Source of the DNA: CAYOOT01 sp964405665
GTDB taxonomy: Bacteria; Bdellovibrionota_C; UBA2361; SZUA-149; CAZDWZ01
Assembly: GCA_964405665.1 (NCBI GenBank)
Contig: CAYOOT010000013.1
Coordinates: forward strand, 1-50,390
Direction of reading: 5' to 3'
Length of the DNA: 50,390 bases
Below, one piece after another: positions 32,326-40,847 of this stretch (positions are counted from its first letter, which is position 1; each line of letters begins with the position of its first letter). The notes below the pieces were generated by a model. It searched no databases and was not told where the DNA came from. It saw nothing but the letters and a program-made list of their open reading frames with translations. A program made the translations under genes and the position numbers.

Positions 32326-33819
32326 TTATCTGTTATCAAATCTAGAACGAGAACTTCTTCCGCCACCACCATATCCGCCGCTTCTTCTTTGTCCATATCC
32401 ACCAGAGGAACGTCCATCTGCGCCGCGACGGTCCTCATTTCTGCCTCTGTATCCGCCACCACCGCCATCTCTCTCACTTCCGCCACGGCGATCATATCCA
32501 CCACCATTACTTCTGTCGTCTCCACCACCGCGGCGATCATCACTTCTGCCTCTGTATCCGCCACCGCCGTTATTTCTTCCATAACCGCCTCTGCTTCCCC
32601 GATCTTGGTTGTTTCTGTGGCCACCACCACCTCTGGAATGTCTTTGTGCGCCGTTACCTCTATCTTTACCTGTTAGGTAAACATGTGAATTTCCACCTTC
32701 AGTATTGGGACGAAGGTTATTTCTTTTAAAATTACGAGGTAGTTCGCTGAGTGCTTCAATTGCTAATTCCGTCCCATTATGTTCAATGCCATTTAAGTTA
32801 TCAGAAATAATTCTAAAATTATCTATTGTTGTTTCCAATGACATACTGTCGCTGCTAACAGATAATTCGCTAATTGCTTGGGCATCAGCTCCGGCAAATT
32901 CTTCGGCAAGAGAGCAGAATGTTTGAAAATTCATTTCGTTATCCAGACCCTGAGAGACTTTGAAGGTAACGGATTTTATTTGCACTTCTTTGGCCGGAAT
33001 TTTATTTTGTTCTCTGTTTTCTTCTTCGTTGTTGTAAGTTTCTTTTTTATCATAGCTTAATTCATCATTAATGCTTCTGTTGTTGTTGCTTACGATAACG
33101 TTGTTGTTGGGAAGCTGTTTAATTACGAAATGGGCAATTAACTTTGTAATCGTTTCTCTTTCGGCAACATTGTCTTGATAATGCTTGAGCAGCTCTTCGG
33201 CAGTATTTAAATCAGAAGGGCTAAGCTGCAAAGATTCAATGTTTATACTTTTTAAAAGAGTAGGAATTTTTCCAGGAACTCCTGCTGTGCTTTCATCGGG
33301 AGCGGAAATTTTTTCCATTCGCAAAGGATTTTCCGTATTTTCAGCAAGAGATTTGCTCAAAGGCAGAAAGCTCGTTAAGTCTCTAAGTCCCACTAAAGTT
33401 ACACAACGACTGGCCTCTTTTTCTGATAAAAGATTTAGTCTTTGCTGGTAAGTTTCAGTGGTTAAATCCGCAAGAGAATAATTAATAATCAAATCAACTT
33501 TTAATTCCTCCAAATTTCTACAAGAATTTTGGGTCAAGACGATTGCTTGAATTTTATTTCGTTTAATATAGTCTTGTAAGGCAGGAATTTGTTCTGGATC
33601 AAGGTAGCCATTTAATCTTTTTGCGATAATTCCACGTTTGCTGATAACATTTTCTACAAATTGCAGTTCGGAGTATTCACAAAATACTAAAGTAATATTG
33701 GGATTATCATTGGTGATCAAGTTGCATAAAGTATTCGGTTTGGCTGAAATATCAGCTGGAAGTTCGATATAAAAGCTTTTATTGGTGTTTTGATTGTTTT
33801 TTGAATTTATTTCTGACAT
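32326..33819 (-). CDS. DeaD-like RNA-binding protein lacking the ATPase domain, RGG tail
   Basis: 497 aa. It begins directly with a helicase C-terminal (RecA2)-like domain: NITLVFCEYSE (41-51, motif IV region), IIAKRLNGYLD, then AIVLTQNSCRNLEELKVDLI (92-111) where DEAD-box proteins have motif V, and YQQRLNLLSEKEASRCVTLV (124-143) where motif VI HRxGRxxR should be. Motifs V and VI have lost key residues, and no RecA1 domain (Walker A, DEAD box) exists upstream. The middle region (about 180-240) and a DbpA-like RNA-binding fold (about 285-350, KVSQGLDNEM to NGIEHNG) resemble DeaD/CsdA. The last 110 residues are a Gly/Arg/Asp-rich RGG tail with repeats of GYRGR. It is probably an RNA-binding pseudo-helicase. 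The downstream EVE gene is in the same operon. Confidence 0.8.
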   Translation of the reverse strand: MSEINSKNNQNTNKSFYIELPADISAKPNTLCNLITNDNPNITLVFCEYSELQFVENVISKRGIIAKRLNGYLDPEQIPALQDYIKRNKIQAIVLTQNSCRNLEELKVDLIINYSLADLTTETYQQRLNLLSEKEASRCVTLVGLRDLTSFLPLSKSLAENTENPLRMEKISAPDESTAGVPGKIPTLLKSINIESLQLSPSDLNTAEELLKHYQDNVAERETITKLIAHFVIKQLPNNNVIVSNNNRSINDELSYDKKETYNNEEENREQNKIPAKEVQIKSVTFKVSQGLDNEMNFQTFCSLAEEFAGADAQAISELSVSSDSMSLETTIDNFRIISDNLNGIEHNGTELAIEALSELPRNFKRNNLRPNTEGGNSHVYLTGKDRGNGAQRHSRGGGGHRNNQDRGSRGGYGRNNGGGGYRGRSDDRRGGGDDRSNGGGYDRRGGSERDGGGGGYRGRNEDRRGADGRSSGGYGQRRSGGYGGGGRSSRSRFDNR

Positions 33820-33828
33820 TGTTATAAT
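33801..33828 (+). promoter_or_regulatory. Promoter of WD40-like lipoprotein gene, apparently leaderless
   Basis: TTGAAT (33801-33806), 16-nt spacer, TATAAT (33823-33828). Start of transcription would fall at about 33835, the A of the ATG, and no ribosome site precedes it. The box also reads TATTAT on the other strand, just upstream of the divergent DeaD-like ATG at 33819. Confidence 0.5.
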
Positions 33829-33834
33829 AGATTT

Positions 33835-35166
33835 ATGAATAAATTATTAAAAATATTTGCTTTTAGTTTTTCCTTTTTGCTGTTGGCCTGCGCTAAAGAT
33901 TCTTTAAAATTAGTTGCGAACATTCAACAACAAGAAAGTGCTTTATATTCTGTTTTTTCAAAAGTTCAAAGTAAAGCAAATACCATTTCTTCTCAGGAAG
34001 CAAACTATTTATCTACCAACTTACCTTCAGTAAGCAATAGTTTGATACCAAACTCTTTTTTTTCTTCATTCGAGCTATTTTCAGATGAGATCACAGCTCT
34101 CACTGTAACTAAAGATGGACTGCACGCTTTTATTGGAAGCGATAAAGGCAGTATCTATCTGGCCACTATAAATAAGCTGGAAAACAAAAATATGCAAGTA
34201 GTCTCTGCTAAAGAGTTAGTTTTAGAGCAATTCTTAAAGTCCGAAAGACCCATTTTGGCCCTGGCTTTAAGCCCTGATGGAAAATATTTAGCAGTGGCGC
34301 AATTTTCAATAATTATTATTTATGATCTAAAGAAAAAAGAAATAGTAAATAAAATGACGCGAGTACATGGAAGAATAGTTTCTTTAGCTTGGGATCAGAA
34401 AGAAGAACTTCTGGCATTTGGCAATTCCAGTGGCGAAACTTATATTTGGCAAATGCAAGGAACCAAAGATGCGGGAAGAGACAGCCTTCCGGCATTAGAA
34501 AAATATGGGGATGCTTCGGGAAGTCCTATTGATAAATTACTTTTTCATGCCACATCAAGAGTTTTAATTACTGCTGCAAAAAATAATAGAGTTACTTTTT
34601 GGCGATTACTTCGAACCGAAAAGGAATTGGGGTTAAGAGACGAAGATGCAGAAATTGATTCTAATAATGTCGGCAGTAAAAAAGCTGAACTACCAAGACT
34701 GGCTGCCAATTTGGAAGAAATTGTTGCTGTGGAAAACTTTACTAAACTCTTGGTTCTTACAGCCGATGGCTTAATCAACAGTTTTAAGATTCGTGGCCTG
34801 GAAAAGTTAGCGGAACTTAATGTAGGTAAGGAAAACTCTTCTTCCTTTAAATCAGTTAAAGTAATTTCCGATCAAAATGCGAATTTGCTGATTCTTGCGG
34901 GTCGGAGCCAAAAAGTAAGAATTGATTGTGGTTTTCCTGATACGGCAAAAAATAATTTGGAAAACCCCACTTCCTTTTCTAGTAAACCGTCAGAAAATCT
35001 ATATGAAAGCTCGGTGTTTTCGGATCCTATCAATAAAATTTATTTGGCAGAAAATACCAGTATATTGTGGATTACTCAAAAAAACGGTAGACTTATGACC
35101 TTTGATCTTCAGGACTTATATAAACTTCCTGATTTTAATAGAAAAATTGCTCAGTGCAATAGCTAA
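33835..35166 (+). CDS. Lipoprotein with WD40-like beta-propeller
   Basis: 443 aa. Signal peptide with lipobox LLAC (Cys19), then a linker and repeating beta-strand units typical of WD40/propeller proteins: LTVTKDGLHAFIGSDKGSIY, ALSPDGKYLAVAQFS, LAWDQKEELLAFGNSSGETYIW and KLLFHATSRVLITAAKNN. A full seven-blade propeller is plausible over residues 80-430. Envelope-anchored propellers usually act as scaffolds, for instance BamB-like, but no such family is firmly recognised. The gene precedes ileS by 29 nt and may share its transcript. Divergent from the DeaD-like gene with 15 nt between start codons. Confidence 0.78.
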   Translation: MNKLLKIFAFSFSFLLLACAKDSLKLVANIQQQESALYSVFSKVQSKANTISSQEANYLSTNLPSVSNSLIPNSFFSSFELFSDEITALTVTKDGLHAFIGSDKGSIYLATINKLENKNMQVVSAKELVLEQFLKSERPILALALSPDGKYLAVAQFSIIIIYDLKKKEIVNKMTRVHGRIVSLAWDQKEELLAFGNSSGETYIWQMQGTKDAGRDSLPALEKYGDASGSPIDKLLFHATSRVLITAAKNNRVTFWRLLRTEKELGLRDEDAEIDSNNVGSKKAELPRLAANLEEIVAVENFTKLLVLTADGLINSFKIRGLEKLAELNVGKENSSSFKSVKVISDQNANLLILAGRSQKVRIDCGFPDTAKNNLENPTSFSSKPSENLYESSVFSDPINKIYLAENTSILWITQKNGRLMTFDLQDLYKLPDFNRKIAQCNS

Positions 35167-35195
35167 GATTATTCATTAGTAAAATTAATTTAGTT

Positions 35196-38100
35196 ATGAA
35201 ATCAGTTTCCACAGACATTTCTTTTCCAAAAATGGAAGAAAAGATGCTTTCCTTTTGGAAAGAAAAAAATGTTTTTAAACGCAGCATGGATCCTCATCAT
35301 GATCATCCTAGTTTAAAAAAAGGAGAAGCGCGTAAGCCCTATGTATTTTATGATGGTCCGCCCTTTGCTACCGGGCTACCTCACTATGGACACTTGCTTG
35401 CCGGAACAATCAAGGATGTAGTCGGCAGATTTTTTACAATGAAAGGTTATCATGTCGATCGCCGTTTGGGCTGGGATTGTCATGGCGTGCCGATAGAATT
35501 TGAAATCCAAAAAAACTTTAATTTAAAAGGTGCCAAGTCCATTAAAGAATTTGGAGTTTCCAAATTTAATGAAGAGTGTCGTAAAATTGTCCTCAGATAT
35601 ACCAAAGAATGGGTGCAGTTCATTGAACGCTCCGGCCGCTGGGTAGATTTCGATCGTCAATATCGCACCATGGACATAGATTTTATGGAATCTATTTGGT
35701 GGGTGGTTAAAAGTCTTTGGAATAGGGGCTTGATTTATGAAGGTTTGAAATGTGTTCCTTATTCTTGTGGGATGAACACGCCGCTTAGTAATTTCGAGGC
35801 CAATTTAAATTATAAAAATGTTCAAGATCCCGCAGTGACAATCCGTGCGCGAGTTATTGGAGGTCTGGGAAAGCTGGGAGTGAAAATTCCCGAAGATTAT
35901 TCAGTAAGTGCTTTGGCCTGGACAACTACTCCTTGGACACTTCCTTCCAATATGGCTTTGGCGGTAGGACCGGAAATTGAATATAGTTTTGTTATCAATC
36001 ACAGTAAGAAAGAGATCGTAATTCTTGCCAGCTCACTTTTAAAAAATTTCTTTCCCACTCTTTGTGCAGAAGATCAGTCGGTTAAGGCAAACGATCAAAA
36101 TGATGCAAAAGTGGAAATTATCAAAAAAGTTTTAGGAAAAGATTTGTCGGGGATTGATTATCAGCCGTTTTTTTCTTATTTTGAAAAAGAAAGGAAAGAT
36201 AATGCATTTAAAATTTATACCGGAGATTTTGTAGAAGCAGAAGAAGGCACGGGCATTGTTCATTGCGCATCATTTGGGGAAGAAGATTTAGCTTTATTTA
36301 AAAAATACGATATTAACGTCATTGATACTCTTGATGAAGACGGTAATTTTAAAGAAATGGTTTCTGATTTTAGCGGACTTTATTTCAAAGATGCTGATTC
36401 TAAAATTATCGCCGCTCTCAAAGCAAAGGGCCTGCTTTATGAACAACGCACGATAGAACATTCTTATCCCTTTTGTTGGAGGACAGATACTCCTTTAATT
36501 TATCGCTCCGTTTCCAGTTGGTTTGTGGGCGTCGAATCAATTAAAGATCTTTTAATCCACAACAACAAAACTATTAATTGGACTCCATCACATATTCGTG
36601 ACGGACGTTTTGGTAAATGGTTGGAAAACACTCGTGACTGGTCAATTTCCCGAGATCGTTATTGGGGAACACCGCTGCCAATTTGGAAGTGTCAATCCTG
36701 TGATCACCAGCTTTGTTTAGGTTCAGTTCAAGAATTGGAAGAACTTAGTGGTGAAAAAATAACAGATTTACACAGTCATTATATTGATCATTTGATTTTT
36801 AAGTGCGAACGTTGTTCTGCTGAAATGAAACGTATTCCGCAGGTTCTGGATTGCTGGTTTGAAAGTGGTTCGATGCCCTATGGTCAAGAGCATTACCCTT
36901 TTGAAAAAAAGGAACAATTTGAATCAGGTTTTCCGGCGGATTTTATTGCCGAAGGTTTGGATCAAACACGCGGCTGGTTTTATACTTTACTGGTTCTTTC
37001 CACAGCCTTGTTTGGGGAAACTGCTTTTAAAAATGTGATCGTTAATGGCATCGTGCTTGCCGAAGATGGCAAGAAAATGTCCAAATCTCTTAAAAATTAT
37101 CCTCCCCCTAGTGAAGTCATGGAAGAATTGGGAGCTGATGCGATGCGACTTTATTTACTTTCCTCTCCGGCAACAAGAGCCGAAGATTTACGTTTTAGCA
37201 AAGAAGGAGTGCGTAATGTTGTTCGCCAAACATTACTTCCGCTATGGAATGCTTATAACTTCTTTGTTACTTACGCCTTAGTGGACCATTGGACTCCGGA
37301 TAAAATTCCAACAAAGGAATCAACAAATTTATTGGATAAATGGATTCTTTCCAAAGTAGCTTCATTAATTGAAGGGGTGGATACTACAATTAGTTCCTAT
37401 CATCTCTATGGGGCGGCACATCCGATCTTAGAATTCGTTGAGCAATTAACTAATTGGTATATTCGCTTAAATAGAAGAAGATTCTGGTCTGGAAATACGC
37501 AACAGGAAATTGAGGACAAGATGCAAGCTTATTCCACTTTGCATCAAGTATTGCTGTGCTTTGTTCGAGTGTTGGCACCCTTGGCGCCATTTATCAGTGA
37601 GGAGATCTTTCAAAATTTAAGTAAAGGAGTGAAGGGATTGGATATTGATAGCGTGCATTTGTCTTCCTTTCCGACAATATCGGAAGTCACTCATAACAGG
37701 GACAATAAGTCAGTGATCGATCCCGCTTTAGAAAAAGGAATGGAACTTTTTGAAGAAGTAATTTTATTGGGACGATCGCTTCGCAATGAACAAGGTTTAA
37801 AAGTAAGACAGCCGCTGGCTAAGCTTACTGTAATTTATCCTCAAGAAAAGAATTTAAATAATTTAAAACAACTGGAAATGTATATTAAAGACGAACTTAA
37901 TTTCAAAGAAGTTAATTTTACAACTGATGAATCGATGTTTGTCACTTTAAAAGCAAAACTTAATACTAAACTTTTAGGAAAAACCCTCGGTCCTAAACTG
38001 GGACGAGATGGTATGAAACGCGTACAGGATTTTGTAATGGGTTTAAGTTCCGAACAAATTAAAGTTATCGAGTCCGGTGGAAAGCTTAAACTTGATGATA

Positions 38101-38516
38101 TGGAATTGGGGAAAGAAGAAATTTTAGTGGAACGTGCTGCCGCGGGTGGAACTGGAGGTTTGGCAACAGCATCTTCTGGACAAATTACAATTGTCATCGA
38201 TACAATTTTGAGTCCGGAACTTGAATTGGAAGGCTTTGCTCGGGAATTTGTTAATCGGGTGCAAAAGCTGAGAAAAGATTTTGGTTTTGAAGTATCCGAT
38301 CGCATTGCAGTTAAATATATGACTGCCTGTTCAAAGTTGCCGGAATCTTTAAGTAAGCATCAACACTATGTAATGGAAGAAACCTTAGCTATTGAATTAA
38401 AAGCGGTCAAATCAGAAAAAGAAATGGTTCCTCAAGCAAACGCTTTGAATAATATTTCTTCTCAGGAAATAGAAGGAAAAACTGTGATTATTGGTTTAAC
38501 AAGAATTCAAGGTTAG
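35196..38516 (+). CDS. ileS: Isoleucyl-tRNA synthetase, long (IleS2/eukaryote-like) type
   Basis: 1106 aa class Ia synthetase that charges tRNA-Ile. The HIGH motif is HYGH (63-66) within PPFATGLPHYGHLLAGTIKD, and KMSKS is at 627-631. The sequence around HIGH, GYHVDRRLGWDCHGVPIEFEI, and the length (bacterial type 1 is about 930-940 aa) place it with the eukaryote-like IleS2 group, whose members are often insensitive to mupirocin. The editing domain lies between the two motifs (TTTPWTLPSNMALAVGP is visible), and two Cys pairs at about 503-506 and 545-548 resemble zinc-binding sites. lspA follows after 9 nt, a classical pairing. Confidence 0.97.
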   Translation: MKSVSTDISFPKMEEKMLSFWKEKNVFKRSMDPHHDHPSLKKGEARKPYVFYDGPPFATGLPHYGHLLAGTIKDVVGRFFTMKGYHVDRRLGWDCHGVPIEFEIQKNFNLKGAKSIKEFGVSKFNEECRKIVLRYTKEWVQFIERSGRWVDFDRQYRTMDIDFMESIWWVVKSLWNRGLIYEGLKCVPYSCGMNTPLSNFEANLNYKNVQDPAVTIRARVIGGLGKLGVKIPEDYSVSALAWTTTPWTLPSNMALAVGPEIEYSFVINHSKKEIVILASSLLKNFFPTLCAEDQSVKANDQNDAKVEIIKKVLGKDLSGIDYQPFFSYFEKERKDNAFKIYTGDFVEAEEGTGIVHCASFGEEDLALFKKYDINVIDTLDEDGNFKEMVSDFSGLYFKDADSKIIAALKAKGLLYEQRTIEHSYPFCWRTDTPLIYRSVSSWFVGVESIKDLLIHNNKTINWTPSHIRDGRFGKWLENTRDWSISRDRYWGTPLPIWKCQSCDHQLCLGSVQELEELSGEKITDLHSHYIDHLIFKCERCSAEMKRIPQVLDCWFESGSMPYGQEHYPFEKKEQFESGFPADFIAEGLDQTRGWFYTLLVLSTALFGETAFKNVIVNGIVLAEDGKKMSKSLKNYPPPSEVMEELGADAMRLYLLSSPATRAEDLRFSKEGVRNVVRQTLLPLWNAYNFFVTYALVDHWTPDKIPTKESTNLLDKWILSKVASLIEGVDTTISSYHLYGAAHPILEFVEQLTNWYIRLNRRRFWSGNTQQEIEDKMQAYSTLHQVLLCFVRVLAPLAPFISEEIFQNLSKGVKGLDIDSVHLSSFPTISEVTHNRDNKSVIDPALEKGMELFEEVILLGRSLRNEQGLKVRQPLAKLTVIYPQEKNLNNLKQLEMYIKDELNFKEVNFTTDESMFVTLKAKLNTKLLGKTLGPKLGRDGMKRVQDFVMGLSSEQIKVIESGGKLKLDDMELGKEEILVERAAAGGTGGLATASSGQITIVIDTILSPELELEGFAREFVNRVQKLRKDFGFEVSDRIAVKYMTACSKLPESLSKHQHYVMEETLAIELKAVKSEKEMVPQANALNNISSQEIEGKTVIIGLTRIQG

Positions 38517-38525
38517 GTAGGCGGA

Positions 38526-39029
38526 GTGAGATTAGTGCTAAACGGCCGTTTTTTATTTTTTCTGATAATATTAATTCTAGATTTACTAACAAAGTATTGG
38601 GCTAAAACTTATTTAGTATTAGGTCAGCCGCTTGTAATTATTCCTGATATTTTTAATTTAACACTTGTTTATAATCCCGGAGCGGCTTTTGGAATGTTTG
38701 CTGCTTTGCCGGATTTTTGGCGTCGTTTAACCCTTTGGTCAGTTTCTTTTGTCGCTTTACTTGTGGTGCTTCGTTATATGTATAATGAAGCCAAAGATGA
38801 TTTAGTTTCTCGTTATGCTTTGAGTGGAATTCTGGCCGGGGCTTTTGGAAATATTTTAGATCGCTATCGAATGGACCGAGTAATTGATTTTCTTGATTTC
38901 TATTGGGGCAATTATCACTGGCCGGCGTTTAACGTCGCGGATTCAATGATTTCCATTGGAGTTTTTACTTTAGTGCTTAGAATGTTTTTTGCTCAAAATA
39001 AAAAACATGAAACGAGAAATGTCGGATAA
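38526..39029 (+). CDS. lspA: Lipoprotein signal peptidase (signal peptidase II)
   Basis: 167 aa with four transmembrane helices. Conserved stretches LDLLTKYWAKTYL, TLVYNPGAAFGMFA, GAFGNILDRYRMDRVIDFLDF and FNVADSMIS contain the two catalytic aspartates (Asp of ILDR and Asp of NVAD). It cuts prolipoproteins before the lipid-modified Cys, which matters for the several lipoproteins encoded nearby. The start is GTG at 38526, 9 nt after the ileS stop, and GGCGGAG overlaps the region as a possible ribosome site. Length is typical. Confidence 0.96.
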   Translation: MRLVLNGRFLFFLIILILDLLTKYWAKTYLVLGQPLVIIPDIFNLTLVYNPGAAFGMFAALPDFWRRLTLWSVSFVALLVVLRYMYNEAKDDLVSRYALSGILAGAFGNILDRYRMDRVIDFLDFYWGNYHWPAFNVADSMISIGVFTLVLRMFFAQNKKHETRNVG

Positions 39030-39190
39030 TATTCTTCAAGACTAATTCCAAAATAAAACTAAAGCTTTGTAAAAAATATAATTTGAAACCAGCACTATAA
39101 TGTAGTAGAATTCTTATTATAGTAGCAAAACAAGAATAAATAATGCTATTAGTTACTGCGTCAAATAGATCGTTTTTTGAAGGAAATTAT

Positions 39191-39541
39191 ATGAAATTAT
39201 TTAAAGTTGGTTTTTTGTATCTTGGATTAATCGCTTTTTCTTCTTGTTCAACAAACAATGCCACAAAAGGAGCTTTAGCCGGATCGGCTTTAGGAGCAGG
39301 ACTTGGTGCAATTGTTGGTAATAATGCCGGACATAATGCCGGAGCCGGACTTGCCATTGGAGCAGCTTCCGGTGCAATCGGTGGAGCTTTGATAGGTAAC
39401 TCCTTGGATTCCCAGGAGCAGGATAGAAATCAACTCGAAGAAGAGCAAATTCGTCAGCAACAAGAAATTCAACGACAACAAAGAGAGATTGAAGAACTTA
39501 GAAGACAACAAAAATACGACGACCTTTATCGCAGATACTAG
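39191..39541 (+). CDS. Glycine-zipper lipoprotein (YMGG-like), coiled-coil tail
   Basis: 116 aa from the ATG at 39191, which has an AAGGA ribosome site and gives a proper signal peptide; an upstream in-frame ATG at 39143 would add 16 non-signal residues. Lipobox SSC (Cys19), then a glycine zipper (GALAGSALGAGLGAIVG and AGAGLAIGAASGAIGGALIG) predicted to insert in or lie along a membrane, followed by a charged, Gln/Glu/Arg-rich coiled coil (about 76-115). The first 75 residues are nearly the same as those of the OmpA-type lipoprotein at 40848, so this is a shortened paralogue. Function is unknown; related proteins occur in the outer membrane. Confidence 0.8.
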   Translation: MKLFKVGFLYLGLIAFSSCSTNNATKGALAGSALGAGLGAIVGNNAGHNAGAGLAIGAASGAIGGALIGNSLDSQEQDRNQLEEEQIRQQQEIQRQQREIEELRRQQKYDDLYRRY

Positions 39542-39549
39542 AATTTCGC

Positions 39550-39621
39550 ATTCTCCCCTTTTTCGCGCATCAAACTATAGATAGTAATAGAATATATACA
39601 GCGCGCGAAAAAGGGGAGAAT
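39550..39621. repeat. Perfect 19-bp inverted repeat around a 34-bp core
   Basis: Arms ATTCTCCCCTTTTTCGCGC (39550-39568) and its exact complement (39603-39621). The core is ATAG/ATA-rich with no coding potential. It lies between two plus-strand lipoprotein genes. It looks like a small mobile palindrome or a strong hairpin; no trailing T-run, so it is not an ordinary terminator. Confidence 0.65.
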
Positions 39622-39718
39622 AAACTTGCACAAATTCAAGAACCTATTTAAAATTTATACCCAGACGTTTAAAGTAAACTTTTGCTGCTGTTATTTATTT
39701 AATTTGTGAGGTCCTAAA

Positions 39719-40834
39719 GTGGTTCATAAAACATTAACTACTATTTTAATTTTTAGCTTTTGTAGTTGTTCAACAATCTGGAGCAAAGGAGATTCTGGAA
39801 AAGACAGTTCTTCACCTCAGATGAGTAATGCTGCAACTGGCGCATTAACCGGTGCTGCTGTGGGTGGCGGCCTGGGTTTATTGGTTGGTTCAACCTCTGG
39901 TGCTGTGGGTGAGGGGTTAATTGTTGGCACTTTAGCAGGCGGGGCATTAGGGGCAGGTATCGGTGCGCAGTTAGATAGTGAAAAAGGAGAAGTTCGTAAG
40001 CATAAAGATAACATTATTGAGCAGGACGAAACAATAAAGAATCAAGATTTGGAAATTAGAAAATTAAAAACAAATACCGCAGATCGAGCAAAGTTAGTTC
40101 CTCCGAGAATAAAAGCTAAAGGAAAAAATTTCGGGGAAGAGGAAGTTGCGATAATTGCTCCAGCTCCAAAATCAGCTGAAAATTCTCGTGCCCGGCTGGC
40201 TTCTGGAAATATAACCTATTTATCAAAACCATCCGGCACAAAAAGAGCTGTTCCCTATACTAGTGCTGCGATTGGCAATTCCTCGTCGAAAAGCCTTCCT
40301 CTTAAGCCCAAAAATGAAGAAAATTCAATAGCAACGAATAGTAAATTGAATACAAAAAAAGAAATTGCAAGAAATATCCCAGAAGAACCCAAGAAGATAG
40401 GAGAAATGGAAGAAAAATCCATTGAAACAAAAATTACTTCTGATTCGTCAAAGAAACTAAATTCTTTGGCAAATAATTTGCCTGCTGCTGTGACTGAAGC
40501 TAAGACTGAAGTTAAAAAGGAAACCGAGACCTTGGCAACAAAATCTACTTCAAAATTAGCAAGTGCGGAAGATTGTAAACAGTCTGTTAAGGAAGCGGAG
40601 CGCGGTTTGAATGCTTCTTCCGATGCTGATCGCTTATTTTATTTAAGAAGAGCGTCTCGCCTCTGTCCTCAGGAAGCAAATTATCATGTGGAGTTGGGGA
40701 AAATTTATTCTGCAATTGGAAAAAATGATGATGCAAAATATGAGTTTCGTCAAGCGATTGATTTAGATGCAGATAATCAAATTGCACGCGATGAATTAAG
40801 CATTATCGAAAATGCTGGAAGTATCAATAGATAA
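39719..40834 (+). CDS. Glycine-zipper lipoprotein with C-terminal TPR-like region
   Basis: 371 aa, GTG start. Signal peptide with lipobox-like FCSCS (Cys near 17-19), a glycine zipper (about 40-85, GALTGAAVGGGLGLLVGS and AGGALGAGIGAQLDS), a coiled-coil segment (KHKDNIIEQDETIKNQDLEI), a long Ser/Lys/Glu-rich, probably disordered spacer (about 140-285), and a C-terminal tetratricopeptide-like pair (about 300-365, ending ANYHVELGKIYSAIGK and YEFRQAIDLDADN). The zipper is the module shared with its two neighbours. It may tether an envelope complex; the function is unknown. The downstream gene starts 13 nt after its stop. Confidence 0.75.
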   Translation: MVHKTLTTILIFSFCSCSTIWSKGDSGKDSSSPQMSNAATGALTGAAVGGGLGLLVGSTSGAVGEGLIVGTLAGGALGAGIGAQLDSEKGEVRKHKDNIIEQDETIKNQDLEIRKLKTNTADRAKLVPPRIKAKGKNFGEEEVAIIAPAPKSAENSRARLASGNITYLSKPSGTKRAVPYTSAAIGNSSSKSLPLKPKNEENSIATNSKLNTKKEIARNIPEEPKKIGEMEEKSIETKITSDSSKKLNSLANNLPAAVTEAKTEVKKETETLATKSTSKLASAEDCKQSVKEAERGLNASSDADRLFYLRRASRLCPQEANYHVELGKIYSAIGKNDDAKYEFRQAIDLDADNQIARDELSIIENAGSINR

Positions 40835-40847
40835 TTTTAAGGAATTT

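Noticed and set aside
32257..32676. Plus-strand Ser/Thr/Ala-rich ORF opposite the RGG tail
   Set aside because: Low-complexity complement of the GGN/CGN-rich tail.
37841..38305. Minus-strand ORF inside ileS
   Set aside because: Antisense to the conserved synthetase; no known domain.
39550..39621. CRISPR-like repeat or IS ends
   Set aside because: Only one inverted pair, no spacers, no transposase in the 34-bp core.
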